A DNA stretch of 64,000 nucleotides from Catellatospora methionotrophica (GTDB lineage: Bacteria; Actinomycetota; Actinomycetes; Mycobacteriales; Micromonosporaceae). A program made the position numbers and the translations under genes. Every line of letters starts with the position of its first letter. Position 1 is the stretch's first letter. The stretch is taken from positions 248,001-312,000 of the forward strand of contig NZ_JAAOTJ010000005.1 in assembly GCF_011297335.1 (NCBI RefSeq). Direction: 5' to 3'. Of this stretch, positions 35,273 to 44,665 are shown in pieces. A model generated the notes under the pieces. The model was not told the origin of the DNA and ran no database searches. It worked only from the letters and a program-made list of their open reading frames with translations.

Positions 35273-35303
35273 ATGTGACTCGGGACACTGTGATGTGTCA
35301 CAT
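35273..35303. promoter_or_regulatory. Possible operator upstream of the sdh operon
   Basis: ATGTGAC (35273-35279) and GTCACAT (35297-35303) form a 7-bp inverted repeat, with an overlapping TGTGA-TGTG-TCACA (35289-35302) resembling a CRP/FNR half-site pair but with a 4-bp instead of 6-bp spacer. It lies 83-113 bp upstream of sdhC. Confidence 0.4.
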
Positions 35304-35395
35304 CGCGCCATTGCCGGGGTCCACCACCAGCGGTAATGCCGTTCAGCGAGCCCGATTCGCGACCTTGCGCACCGTCCGGTCGGGGTAGGTGTGAA

Positions 35396-35445
35396 AAGGA
35401 GTGCTCGTTTCGGGACGCTTGAGCGTCCCGAAACGAGCACTCCTT
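35396..35445. repeat. Perfect 24-nt-arm palindrome
   Basis: Arms 35396-35419 and 35422-35445 are exactly complementary with a 2-nt centre, giving a 50-bp near-perfect palindrome between the end of tldE and the sdh promoter. It contains CGTTTCGGG like the 61-nt family but is otherwise distinct. It may terminate the tldD-tldE transcript. Confidence 0.8.
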
Positions 35446-35465
35446 GACAGCGCTATGGTCGCGGC

Positions 35466-36776
35466 TCAGCCGGCCGCGCCGCCGGTGATGTTCCAGGACG
35501 CCAGGTGCAGGGCCGGGGCGGTCCACGCGCCGAGGAAGACCCGCGAGGGCTGCGGCACGGCCTCCGCGCCGACGCCGAGCACCGCGCCCGGCGCGAGCGC
35601 CTGCGGGTAGAGCTGCGTGAAGCGCATGTTGTGCACCGGCCGGGTGACCTCGCCGTTCTCGATCAGCCAGACGCCGTTGCGGGTCAGGCCGGTAAGCGCC
35701 AGCGTGCGCGGGTCGAGCACGCGGGTGTACCAGAGATCGGTGATCAGCAGGCCGCGCCCGACCCGCGAGATCATCTCCTCGATGCGGTCGCCGCCCGGGG
35801 CGAAGCCGAGGTTGTCCAGGATCGGCCCCCAGGCGGGGCTGCCGCTGTGGCCGGTCGAGGCCGCCCCGGCCGCCGCCGCGGTGCGCCGGTCGTGCGCCAG
35901 TGCCGTGGTGACACCCTTCTCCACCAGGGCGAGCCTGGTGCGCGGGGTGCCCTCGCCGTCGAACGGCTCGCGCGGGTCGTCGTACAGGCTGATCGCCTCG
36001 TCGAACTGGGCCGTGCCGAGCTCGGCGAACGATCGCCGCTCCTGTGCCGCCTTGGCGTTGAAGCCGAACAGGGCGAAGTTGGTCAGCAGGTCGGAGACCG
36101 CCTCCGGTTCGAGGACCACCTCGTACCGGCCGGGCGGCAGCTCGACCGGGTCGGCCTGCGACCGGGCCTTGCCCGCGGCACGGGTGCCCAGCGCCGCGCC
36201 GTCCAGGTCGGACAGGCGCACGCTGGAGCGGCGGGCCACCCCGTCCGCCCCGGCGTCGCGGGCGATGCCGTCCAGGTCCGCGGTCGTGGCCTGCGCGGCC
36301 AGCGCCTGGCCGGCCGAGTTGCGGTAGGCCCCGGACCAGTGGCCGGTCTGGCAGTAGCCGGCCGTCTCCAGCCCGCCCGCCGCCTCGATGAAGGCCTGCA
36401 CCCGGGCCGCGCGGTCGTCGGGGGAGGCGTCGCGGGTGGCCTCGTCGACCGTGCCCGGCAAGGCGAGCGAGGCCGCCGGGGCCAGGCCGGGCCAGCCCGG
36501 ATCACGCGGGGCCGAGCGCACCGCGGCGGCGGTCCGCGAGACCAGCGAGGTCAGTCCCTCCGGGCCGGTCAGCGTCGTGGTCGTGGTGACGGTGCGGCCG
36601 TCGAGGTGCGCCCGCAGCCGTACGGAGACGGTGTCCTCGGCGACGTTCTGGTGGATGCGCGAGTTCGCGAACCGGGTCAGCGCCCGGTGCACGGCGTGCG
36701 CGGTGACGTCGACCTCCGCGCCGGGCAGCGCCCGCGCCGCGAGGTCCAGCACCTGCTCGGCAATGGACTCGCTCAT
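35466..36776 (-). CDS. tldE: TldE/PmbA-family protein (metallopeptidase partner)
   Basis: A 436-residue U62-family protein that pairs with TldD. The typical N-terminal VDVTAHAVHRALTRFANSRI and C-terminal LALTGLTRNGVWLIENGEV and RFTQLYPQAL blocks are present; as in other TldE proteins the zinc-binding HExxxH is absent. TldD/E heterodimers degrade unfolded peptides and process peptide natural products and antitoxins. It follows tldD through a very short overlapping ORF. Confidence 0.9.
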   Translation of the reverse strand: MSESIAEQVLDLAARALPGAEVDVTAHAVHRALTRFANSRIHQNVAEDTVSVRLRAHLDGRTVTTTTTLTGPEGLTSLVSRTAAAVRSAPRDPGWPGLAPAASLALPGTVDEATRDASPDDRAARVQAFIEAAGGLETAGYCQTGHWSGAYRNSAGQALAAQATTADLDGIARDAGADGVARRSSVRLSDLDGAALGTRAAGKARSQADPVELPPGRYEVVLEPEAVSDLLTNFALFGFNAKAAQERRSFAELGTAQFDEAISLYDDPREPFDGEGTPRTRLALVEKGVTTALAHDRRTAAAAGAASTGHSGSPAWGPILDNLGFAPGGDRIEEMISRVGRGLLITDLWYTRVLDPRTLALTGLTRNGVWLIENGEVTRPVHNMRFTQLYPQALAPGAVLGVGAEAVPQPSRVFLGAWTAPALHLASWNITGGAAG

Positions 36777-36844
36777 GCCCGCTCCTCGCTGCGCTCGTCA
36801 CCGGCATCGGACCGGTTCATGATTCGCTCGCTCCGCTCGCTCAT
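36773..36844 (-). CDS. 23-residue micro-ORF joining tldD and tldE
   Basis: The frame encodes MSERSERIMNRSDAGDERSE plus three residues. Its ATG overlaps the tldD stop (ATGA) and its TGA overlaps the tldE start (ATGA), so ribosomes could pass through all three without a gap. The sequence is a GAGCGxGCGGAGCGAGC repeat of a kind I remember as common in this group, so it may be only a repetitive linker that keeps the genes coupled. Confidence 0.35.
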   Translation of the reverse strand: MSERSERIMNRSDAGDERSEERA

Positions 36845-38277
36845 GCCCGCACCCCCACGCGCACGTTCTGGAAGCGGGCCGGGGCGGACGGGTGGCCGGT
36901 GTGCCCGACCTGCGTCGGCTGGCCCTTGCCGCAGTTCGGCGTGCCCCAGTACTCGATCTCGCTGGACAGCATGTCCATCGACTGCCAGAACTTCGGCCCG
37001 ATCCCGGTGTACGTGGGATTGCGCAGCATCCGGCCCCTCTTCCCGTTCTTCACCTCGTACGCGATCTCGCAGCCGAACTGGAAGTTGAGCCGCTTGTCGT
37101 CGATGGACCAGGACCGGTTGTTCTCCATGAACACGCCGTCGTAGGTCTCGGCGATGATCTGCTCCAGGGTGTGCGGGCCGGGTTCGAGGCCGACGTTGGT
37201 CATCCGCACCATGGGCAGCCTGGCCCAGCCGTCGGCCCGCACGCTGCCGCCGTAGTCGAGTCCGGCCAGCGCCGCCGAGTCCCGCCCGGCCAGCACGCCG
37301 ACCCAGATCCCGTCCTTGACCGCGTAGCGCTTGGCCGCCGGGGTGCCCTCGTCGTCGTAGCCGAAGCTGCCCAGCGCACCGGGCAGGGTCGGGTCGATGC
37401 TGATGTTCATCAGCTCCGAGCCGTAGCGCAGCGAGCCCAGCTGCGACAGGTCCAGCCAGGAGGTGCCCGCGAAGGCGGCCTCCCAGCCCAGGATCCGGTC
37501 CAGCTCGATGGCGTGCCCGACGGACTCGTGGATCTGCAGGAACAGCTGCTCGCCGCCGAGGATCAGGGCGGTCTCGCCGCTCGGGCACAGCGGCGCGGTC
37601 AGCAGCTCGCGCGACTCCTCGGCCAGGCGCGGCGCGTGGGCGAGCAGGTCCAGCCCCTGCACCAGCTCCCAGCCGCGGGTGCCGTACTGGCCGCGCGCCG
37701 CCGGATAGGAGCGGACCTGGGTCTCGCCCTCGCCGATCGCGATGGCCTGGATGCCCGCGCCGCACTCGCGTACGTGCTGGTCGATGCGGTGGCCCTCGCT
37801 GGAGACGAACCACTTGCGGGTGTCCCAGATCTGGTACACGCCGGTGGCCTGGTCCGCGCCGTGCTCGACCATCGTCTTGGTGGCGTGGGTGAGCAGATCG
37901 CCCTTGTCGGACAGCGGCACCGCGAGCGGGTCGATGCGGCACTCGCTGGCCCAGGTCGCGGTCGCGGCCGTGGTCGGCACCAGGTCCACGCCTGGTCCCG
38001 CGACGCGGGCGCTGGCCTTGGCGATGGCCGTGGCACGGGCTCCGGCCAGCCGTGCCGCGCTGTCGGACAGGTCGGGCACGGCATAGAAGCCCCAGCTGGA
38101 GCCGACGAGCGCGCGTACGCCGATGCCGGCGGACTCGTCGGAGTTCAGGTCCTCGACCTCGCCGTTGCGGGCCTCCATGGACTCGTAGCGCTTGTGCATC
38201 ACCCGCGCGTCCGCGTAGCGCGCGCCCGCGTCCAGCGCCGCCGCCACCGCCGCCTCCGCGACGTCGAAAAAGCTCAT
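36841..38277 (-). CDS. tldD: TldD-family zinc metallopeptidase
   Basis: A 478-residue peptidase with the TldD zinc motif HESVGHAIELDRILGWEAAF (HExxxH), the late CGKGQPTQVGHTG that supplies a further ligand, and the N-terminal EVEDLNSDESAGIGVRAL block. It forms the active subunit of a TldD/E peptidase. The ATG used has GGGTGG at 6-7 nt; a GTG three codons earlier is an alternative. It is divergent from the oligopeptide transporter operon, which might import substrates for it. Confidence 0.92.
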   Translation of the reverse strand: MSFFDVAEAAVAAALDAGARYADARVMHKRYESMEARNGEVEDLNSDESAGIGVRALVGSSWGFYAVPDLSDSAARLAGARATAIAKASARVAGPGVDLVPTTAATATWASECRIDPLAVPLSDKGDLLTHATKTMVEHGADQATGVYQIWDTRKWFVSSEGHRIDQHVRECGAGIQAIAIGEGETQVRSYPAARGQYGTRGWELVQGLDLLAHAPRLAEESRELLTAPLCPSGETALILGGEQLFLQIHESVGHAIELDRILGWEAAFAGTSWLDLSQLGSLRYGSELMNISIDPTLPGALGSFGYDDEGTPAAKRYAVKDGIWVGVLAGRDSAALAGLDYGGSVRADGWARLPMVRMTNVGLEPGPHTLEQIIAETYDGVFMENNRSWSIDDKRLNFQFGCEIAYEVKNGKRGRMLRNPTYTGIGPKFWQSMDMLSSEIEYWGTPNCGKGQPTQVGHTGHPSAPARFQNVRVGVRA

Positions 38278-38324
38278 GATCGCCACCCTAGCCCGCGAAT
38301 GACCGGTCCGGTGCCCTCGCCCCG

Positions 38325-38401
38325 TGATCGTCTGACTTGCCTGGCAATCGGGCGAATCATGACCGCTCTTTCGCCCGTTTGCCAGGCAATTCGCACGATC
38401 A
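38325..38401. repeat. 77-bp nested palindrome in the tldD/opp divergent region
   Basis: Inner 20-nt arms (38337-38356 and 38370-38389) match with one difference around a 13-nt loop, and outer 7-nt arms TGATCGT/ACGATCA (38325-38331 and 38395-38401) flank a symmetric 5-nt internal loop. Unlike most repeats here it lies between divergent genes, 48 bp from the tldD start. Confidence 0.75.
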
Positions 38402-38517
38402 ATCCGGTGGTGTTAGCCAGTTGTTACGTAGCGCGTCTGGTCGCGACACGCCGGGGTCCGTTACCTTTTGGCCGACGAGCATGAAAGTTTTCTTCATCGG
38501 CAGGGACGGGAGCGGCA

Positions 38518-39563
<1,046 letters not shown>

Positions 39564-39567
<4 letters not shown>

Positions 39568-40577
39568 CCGAGGCGCTGTTGAAGGTGCGCGGGCTGACCA
39601 AGCACTTCGCCGTACGGCAGGGCGCGACCGGGGCCAAGGCCGCGGTGCGTGCCGTCGACGGGCTCGACTTCGACGTGCACGCGGGCGAGACGCTGGGCCT
39701 GGTCGGGGAGTCGGGCTGCGGCAAGACGACCACCGGCCGGATGCTGGTGCGCCTGCTGGAGCCGACCGCGGGCAGCATCGAGTTCCAGGGCCGCGACATC
39801 ACCACGCTGGGCCGCCGCGCGATGCGCCCGCTGCGGCAGGACCTGCAGATCATCTTCCAGGACCCGTACTCCTCGCTGAACCCCCGGCACACCGTCGGCA
39901 AGATCGTGGCGATGCCGCTGGAGGTCAACGGCATCAAACCGGCGGGCGGCGTGAAGGCGCGCGTGCAGGAGCTGCTGGAGCTGGTCGGGCTCAACCCCGA
40001 GCACTACAACCGCTTCCCGCACGAGTTCTCCGGCGGCCAGCGCCAGCGCATCGGCATCGCGCGGGCGCTGGCGCTGCGCCCGAAGCTGATCGTCGCGGAC
40101 GAGCCGGTGTCGGCCCTGGACGTGTCGATCCAGGCGCAGGTGGTGAACCTGCTCCGGGATCTGCAGCGGGAACTGGACCTGGCCTTCGTGTTCATCGCGC
40201 ACGACCTGGCCATCGTGCGCCACTTCAGCCGCCGCGTCGCCGTGATGTACCTGGGCAAGGTCGTCGAGATCGGCGACCGGGCCGACATCTACGAGCGGCC
40301 GCGCCACCCGTACACCAAGGCGCTGCTGTCGGCCGTGCCCGACGTGGCCGCGTTCGGTGAGAAGCGGCAGCGCATCCGGCTGACCGGCGACGTGCCGACC
40401 CCGCTGAACCCGCCGTCGGGCTGCCGCTTCCGCACCCGCTGCTGGAAGGCCCAGGACATCTGCGCGAGCGAGGAGCCCCCGCTGGTCGCGCGGGAGGGCA
40501 GTGCTCAGCAGGTGGCGTGTCACTTCCCTGAACCGGTGGGCGTCGTATCCGAGCACGTGAGCGAGGTGACGGCATGA
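39564..40577 (+). CDS. oppF: Oligopeptide/dipeptide ABC transporter ATPase (OppF/DppF)
   Basis: A 337-residue partner ATPase with [39 protein letters not shown] and [19 protein letters not shown], plus the C-terminal [14 protein letters not shown]. The GTG start overlaps the oppD stop (GTGA), fixing the start. Works as a heterodimer with OppD to power peptide uptake. Confidence 0.92.
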
Positions 40578-41575
40578 GCCTGTCGCAGATCGAGACGGAC
40601 GCCGCGGGCGTGGACGCGACCGCGGTGCCGACCGCGCCGCAGCCCGGCATGGTGGGGCGTTCGCCTGGCAAGCTGGCCTGGGCGCGGCTGCGGGCCAACC
40701 GCACCGCCATGGTCAGCGCCTGGATCATGCTGTTCTTCATCGTGCTCGGCCTGGCCGCGCCGCTGGTCGAGGTGCTGTACGGAATCAGCCCGTTCGAGCA
40801 GTTCCAGGACAAGATCGCCAACAACAGCCTGCCGCTGGGGTACTTCGGCGGCGTCTCCGGCGAGCACTGGTTCGGCCTGGAGCCGCAGCTCGGCCGCGAC
40901 ATCTTCATCCGGCTCGTGTACGGCCTGCGGACCTCGCTGTTCATCGCGACCTCGGCCGCGCTGCTGACCACGGCAATGGGCATCGTGCTGGGCATCGTCT
41001 CGGGTTACCTGGGCGGCTGGATCGACGCGGTGATCAGCTGGGTCATCGACTTCGCGCTGGCGCTGCCGTTCCTCATCTTCGCGCTGGCGATCATGCCGAC
41101 GGTGACCGCGCGCTTCTACGGGCCGCGCGACGAGATCCCGGTGCCGTTCCGCATCGGCGTCATGATCTTCCTGTTCGCGCTGTTCGGCTGGACCGGCACG
41201 GCCCGGCTGGTACGCGGTCAGGTGATCTCGCTGCGCGAGCGGGAGTTCGTCGAGGCGGCGCGTGCCAGCGGCGCGGGGCTGTTCCACATCCTGTTCAAGC
41301 AGCTGCTGCCGAACCTGTGGGCGCCGATCCTGGTGTCGTTCTCGCTGGCGGTGCCGGGCTACATCACCGGTGAGGCGGCGCTGTCCTTCCTGGGCATCGG
41401 CGTGGTCGACCCGACGCCGGACTTCGGCGTGATGATCAACAAGAGCCTGAGCTACGCGCAGACCGACCCGGCGTACCTCATCTTCCCTGGTGTGGCGATC
41501 TTCCTGCTGGTGCTGGCCTTCAACCTGTTCGGCGACGGCCTGCGCGACGCACTCGACCCCAAGTCGTCCCGGTAG
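40574..41575 (+). CDS. oppC: Peptide ABC transporter permease (OppC/DppC)
   Basis: A 333-residue permease with six helices: the first follows the charged N-terminus ([20 protein letters not shown]), and the EAA coupling motif [20 protein letters not shown] is intact. It overlaps oppF by 4 bp. A periplasmic-facing insert between helices 1 and 2 (about 70 residues) is normal for OppC. Confidence 0.92.
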   Translation: MSLSQIETDAAGVDATAVPTAPQPGMVGRSPGKLAWARLRANRTAMVSAWIMLFFIVLGLAAPLVEVLYGISPFEQFQDKIANNSLPLGYFGGVSGEHWFGLEPQLGRDIFIRLVYGLRTSLFIATSAALLTTAMGIVLGIVSGYLGGWIDAVISWVIDFALALPFLIFALAIMPTVTARFYGPRDEIPVPFRIGVMIFLFALFGWTGTARLVRGQVISLREREFVEAARASGAGLFHILFKQLLPNLWAPILVSFSLAVPGYITGEAALSFLGIGVVDPTPDFGVMINKSLSYAQTDPAYLIFPGVAIFLLVLAFNLFGDGLRDALDPKSSR

Positions 41576-41585
41576 GAGGCACGAG

Positions 41586-42572
41586 ATGCTGCGATTTCTG
41601 ATCAAGCGCCTGCTGCTCGGCACGCTGACCATGTTCGCCGTGAGCCTGGTCGCGTTCGGCATGTTCTTCATGCTGCCGCGCGACGCGGTGGCGACCATGT
41701 GCGTGAAGAACTGCAACCCCGAGCGGCTGGAGCGGGTGCGCGTCGAGCTGGGCCTCAAGGACCCGCTGATCGACCAGTACACCGGTTACATGAAGGGCAT
41801 CTTCGTGGGCCGGGACCTGGGCAGCGCGCAGGGCGGCTTCTGTGACGCGCCGTGCCTGGGCTACTCGTACACCAGCAGCGAAGAGGTCTCCGACATCTTC
41901 GCCCGGGTGCTGCCGGTGACCCTGAGCATCGTGATCCCGGCGGCCGTGCTGTGGCTGGGGCTGGGTATCGGCCTGGGCATGATCTCGGCCCTGCGGCGCG
42001 GCACGGTCTTCGACCGGCTGGCCATCGGCTTCTCGCTGACCGGCGCGTCCATGCAGCTCTACTTCGTCGGCGGCATGCTGATGATCATCTTCGTGTACAC
42101 CCTGAAGATCCTGCCGGTCCCGCACTACACCTCCCTGTGGGACGACCCGCTGGACTGGGCGAGCGGGCTGGTGCTGGCCTGGGTGGCGCTGGCCTTCCTG
42201 TTCTCCGCCGTCTACGCCCGGCTGTCGCGGGCGCAGATGCTGGAGACCCTGGCCGAGGACTTCGTGCGCACCGCACGGGCCAAGGGCCTGACCAAATCGC
42301 GGGCGTACGGGCGGCACGCGCTGCGCGCGGCGATTACCCCGATCGTGACCATCGCCGGGCTGGACATCGGCGGCGCGCTCGGCGGCACCGTGATCACCGA
42401 GACGACCTTCGGCATCCAGGGCCTGGGCCGCACCGCCGTGGAGGCGGTCCGCCTCGGCGACCTTCCGACGATCATGGCGACCGTGCTCGTCTCGGCGGTC
42501 TTCATCGTCGTCGCCAACATCGTGGTCGACCTGCTGTACGCGGTCATCGACCCACGGGTGCGCCTCGGCTGA
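41586..42572 (+). CDS. oppB: Peptide ABC transporter permease (OppB/DppB)
   Basis: A 328-residue permease: MLRFLIKRLLLGTLTMFAVS start, LGLKDPLIDQYTGYMKGIF loop, and the coupling motif VRTARAKGLTKSRAYGRHAL. An unusual cysteine-containing insertion (CVKNCNPER, FCDAPCLGYSY) sits in the large outer loop, possibly forming two disulfides. It follows oppC by 10 bp with GGAGG upstream. The order D-F-C-B-A reverses the classical ABCDF. Confidence 0.92.
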   Translation: MLRFLIKRLLLGTLTMFAVSLVAFGMFFMLPRDAVATMCVKNCNPERLERVRVELGLKDPLIDQYTGYMKGIFVGRDLGSAQGGFCDAPCLGYSYTSSEEVSDIFARVLPVTLSIVIPAAVLWLGLGIGLGMISALRRGTVFDRLAIGFSLTGASMQLYFVGGMLMIIFVYTLKILPVPHYTSLWDDPLDWASGLVLAWVALAFLFSAVYARLSRAQMLETLAEDFVRTARAKGLTKSRAYGRHALRAAITPIVTIAGLDIGGALGGTVITETTFGIQGLGRTAVEAVRLGDLPTIMATVLVSAVFIVVANIVVDLLYAVIDPRVRLG

Positions 42573-42667
42573 GCCCGGGGCGGCCGTACGAAGAGGTATG
42601 GCGAAATTCGTCAATCCTTGCTACACATTTCGTAAGTTTCCTTCACACCACCGGCACGGGAGTGAAT

Positions 42668-44398
42668 ATGAGATCCAGAGCGATACTGGCAGCGGGAGGC
42701 GTGCTCGCGCTGACCGTGGCCCTGGGCGCGTGCAGCGAGAACAAGAACACCGACAGCGACGTCGACACCGACCGGGTGTCGTCCGGCGCGATCGCGACCG
42801 ACCCCGCGGACTCGAAGGGTCCGGCCAAGCCGGTCGACGGCGCGGCCAAGGGCGGCACGTTCACCGTGATCCGCCAGACGAAGATCTCGCACATGGACCC
42901 GCAGCGGGTCTACTCGTTCGTGGGCCTCAACACCGCCCCGCTCTACGCCCGCTTCCTGACCACCTGGAAGGACGACGGCAAGGGCAACGTGACCCTCGTC
43001 GGCGACCTCGCGGAGACGCCGGGCGTCAACGTCAACAAGGACTGCAAGGTCTGGGAATTCAAGATCAAGGACGGGGTGAAGTTCGAGGACGGCTCCGCGA
43101 TCACCTCCAAGGAGGTCGCGTACGGCATCGCCCGCTCGTTCGACCCCGACCTGGCCGGCGGCCCGACCTACATCCAGGAGTGGCTGGCCAACGACGCGGC
43201 CTTCGACACCAAGTGGGACTTCAAGGCCAACAAGACCTCGCTGCCCCCGGGCCTGACCACCCCGGACGCCAAGACGCTGCGCTTCGAGTTCGCCAAGGCG
43301 CACTGCGACCTGCCGTTCGCGGCCTCGCTGCCGGCCACCGCGCCGCTGCCGCCGGCCAAGGACACCGGCGTCGAGCTGGACAACAAGCCGTTCTCGTCCG
43401 GCCCGTACAAGCTGGTCAAGAACACGGTCGGCGTGGAGATGCTGTTCGAGCGCAACGAGCACTGGGACGCCAACACCGACCCGGTGCGCAACGCGTACCC
43501 GGACAAGTTCGTCTACAAGTTCGGCCCGAACGCCGAGGCGCAGACCAACCGGCTCATCGCCGACGGCGCCGAGGACCAGGCCACCCTCGGCTGGAACGGC
43601 GTGGACTCCTCGCTGGTCGCCAAGGTCGCCGGTGACGCCGGTCTGATGGCCCGCACCCTGCGTGAGCCCACCCCGAGCGCGTGGCGGCTGTCCATCAACA
43701 CCCAGCGGGTGCCGGACCTGTCGGTCCGCCAGGCCCTCAACTACGCGATCGACCGGCCCGGCATGGTCAAGGCCGCCGGTGGCGACCTCAAGGTGGCCGC
43801 ACTGACCACCCTGATGCCGCCGTCGACCCTCGGCTTCAAGAAGTACGACGCCTACCCGACCGACATCGAGAAGGCGAAGTCCACGCTGGCCGGCAAGACC
43901 CCGGAGCTGGTGCTGGTCATCGGCGACGACTCGGGCGCGCAGGAGCTCGGCACCCAGGTGAAGAACAACCTGGAGAAGGCCGGCTTCAAGATCACGATCA
44001 AGGTCATCCCGGCGGACAGCAAGCTGGACGAGACCAAGAAGAAGGACAACCCCTGGGACCTGTACCTGGACTCCTGGGCGGCGGACTGGCCGAGTGGCGC
44101 GGCGCTCCTGCCGGTGCTGTTCGACGGCCGCACCATCAAGGCCGAGGGCAACAGCAACACGTCCTTCGTGAACAACGACGCGATCAACGCCGAGTTCGAC
44201 CGCGTACTGGCCCTCGACCCGGCCGCCCAGGCGCCCGAGTGGGCCAAGCTGGACGAGCGGATCATGAAGGAGCTGGCCCCGGCGGTGCCGCTGTACGCCG
44301 ACGTCATGTTCGTGATGCAGGGTTCGAAGGTCGGTGGCGTCTACATCGACAGCATCTTCGGCTACCCCGCCTTCACCCGCGCCTTCGTCAAGCAGTAA
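42668..44398 (+). CDS. oppA: Peptide ABC transporter substrate-binding lipoprotein (family 5)
   Basis: A 576-residue exported lipoprotein. The signal peptide ends in the lipobox LGAC (Cys24), so it is anchored in the outer face of the membrane; a polar linker follows, then the family-5 fold with HMDPQRVYSFVGLNTAPLYA, LVGDLAETPGV, WEFKIKDGVKFEDGSAITSK and RQALNYAIDRPGMV. It captures peptides for the permease. GGGAG lies 7 nt before the ATG; the 95-bp gap from oppB may allow extra regulation. Confidence 0.92.
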   Translation: MRSRAILAAGGVLALTVALGACSENKNTDSDVDTDRVSSGAIATDPADSKGPAKPVDGAAKGGTFTVIRQTKISHMDPQRVYSFVGLNTAPLYARFLTTWKDDGKGNVTLVGDLAETPGVNVNKDCKVWEFKIKDGVKFEDGSAITSKEVAYGIARSFDPDLAGGPTYIQEWLANDAAFDTKWDFKANKTSLPPGLTTPDAKTLRFEFAKAHCDLPFAASLPATAPLPPAKDTGVELDNKPFSSGPYKLVKNTVGVEMLFERNEHWDANTDPVRNAYPDKFVYKFGPNAEAQTNRLIADGAEDQATLGWNGVDSSLVAKVAGDAGLMARTLREPTPSAWRLSINTQRVPDLSVRQALNYAIDRPGMVKAAGGDLKVAALTTLMPPSTLGFKKYDAYPTDIEKAKSTLAGKTPELVLVIGDDSGAQELGTQVKNNLEKAGFKITIKVIPADSKLDETKKKDNPWDLYLDSWAADWPSGAALLPVLFDGRTIKAEGNSNTSFVNNDAINAEFDRVLALDPAAQAPEWAKLDERIMKELAPAVPLYADVMFVMQGSKVGGVYIDSIFGYPAFTRAFVKQ

Positions 44399-44415
44399 CC
44401 CGCACCTGCTCCACC

Positions 44416-44446
44416 GGGGCGGCACCCTCACCGGGGGTGCCGCCCC
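44416..44446 (+). terminator. Terminator of the opp operon
   Basis: GGGGCGGCACCC (44416-44427) and GGGTGCCGCCCC (44435-44446) form a 12-bp GC stem with a 7-nt loop, 18 nt after the stop codon, followed by TTCCTGT. Confidence 0.8.
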
Positions 44447-44483
44447 TTCCTGTCACCCCTGCTCGCCGTTCTCCCCGTTCCAA

Positions 44484-44544
44484 GATCGCCGTTTCGGGTC
44501 GAGATCTGCGGTTAGGCCTCACCTTTCGACCCAAAACGGCGATC
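44484..44544. repeat. 61-nt intergenic palindromic element, copy 2
   Basis: Arms GATCGCCGTTTCGGGTCGA and TCGACCCAAAACGGCGATC pair with one mismatch (19 nt each within the element, 21 with flanks). Its loop (ATCTGCGGT...CACCTTT) is shared with copy 3, so the copies are related beyond the stem. It lies between convergent genes. Confidence 0.85.
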
Positions 44545-44625
44545 TTTCCGGGGAGGCGGCGAGGGCTGCCGAAGGTTGGCTTTCGGAGGGTGTGGGAGCG
44601 GGGGCCGCGCCGCAGCCACCATGCC

Positions 44626-44657
44626 CTCCGCCCACGCAACCGGCTGCGTGGGCGGAG
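44626..44657 (-). terminator. Terminator of the S9 homologue gene
   Basis: CTCCGCCCACGCA and TGCGTGGGCGGAG form a perfect 13-bp stem with a 6-nt loop, 8 nt downstream of the minus-strand stop codon. Confidence 0.75.
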
Positions 44658-44665
44658 TTCTGCGG

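Noticed and set aside
42611-44431. 606-codon open frame opposite the substrate-binding protein
   Set aside because: Shadow of a strongly biased gene; no initiation signals and no recognisable motifs.
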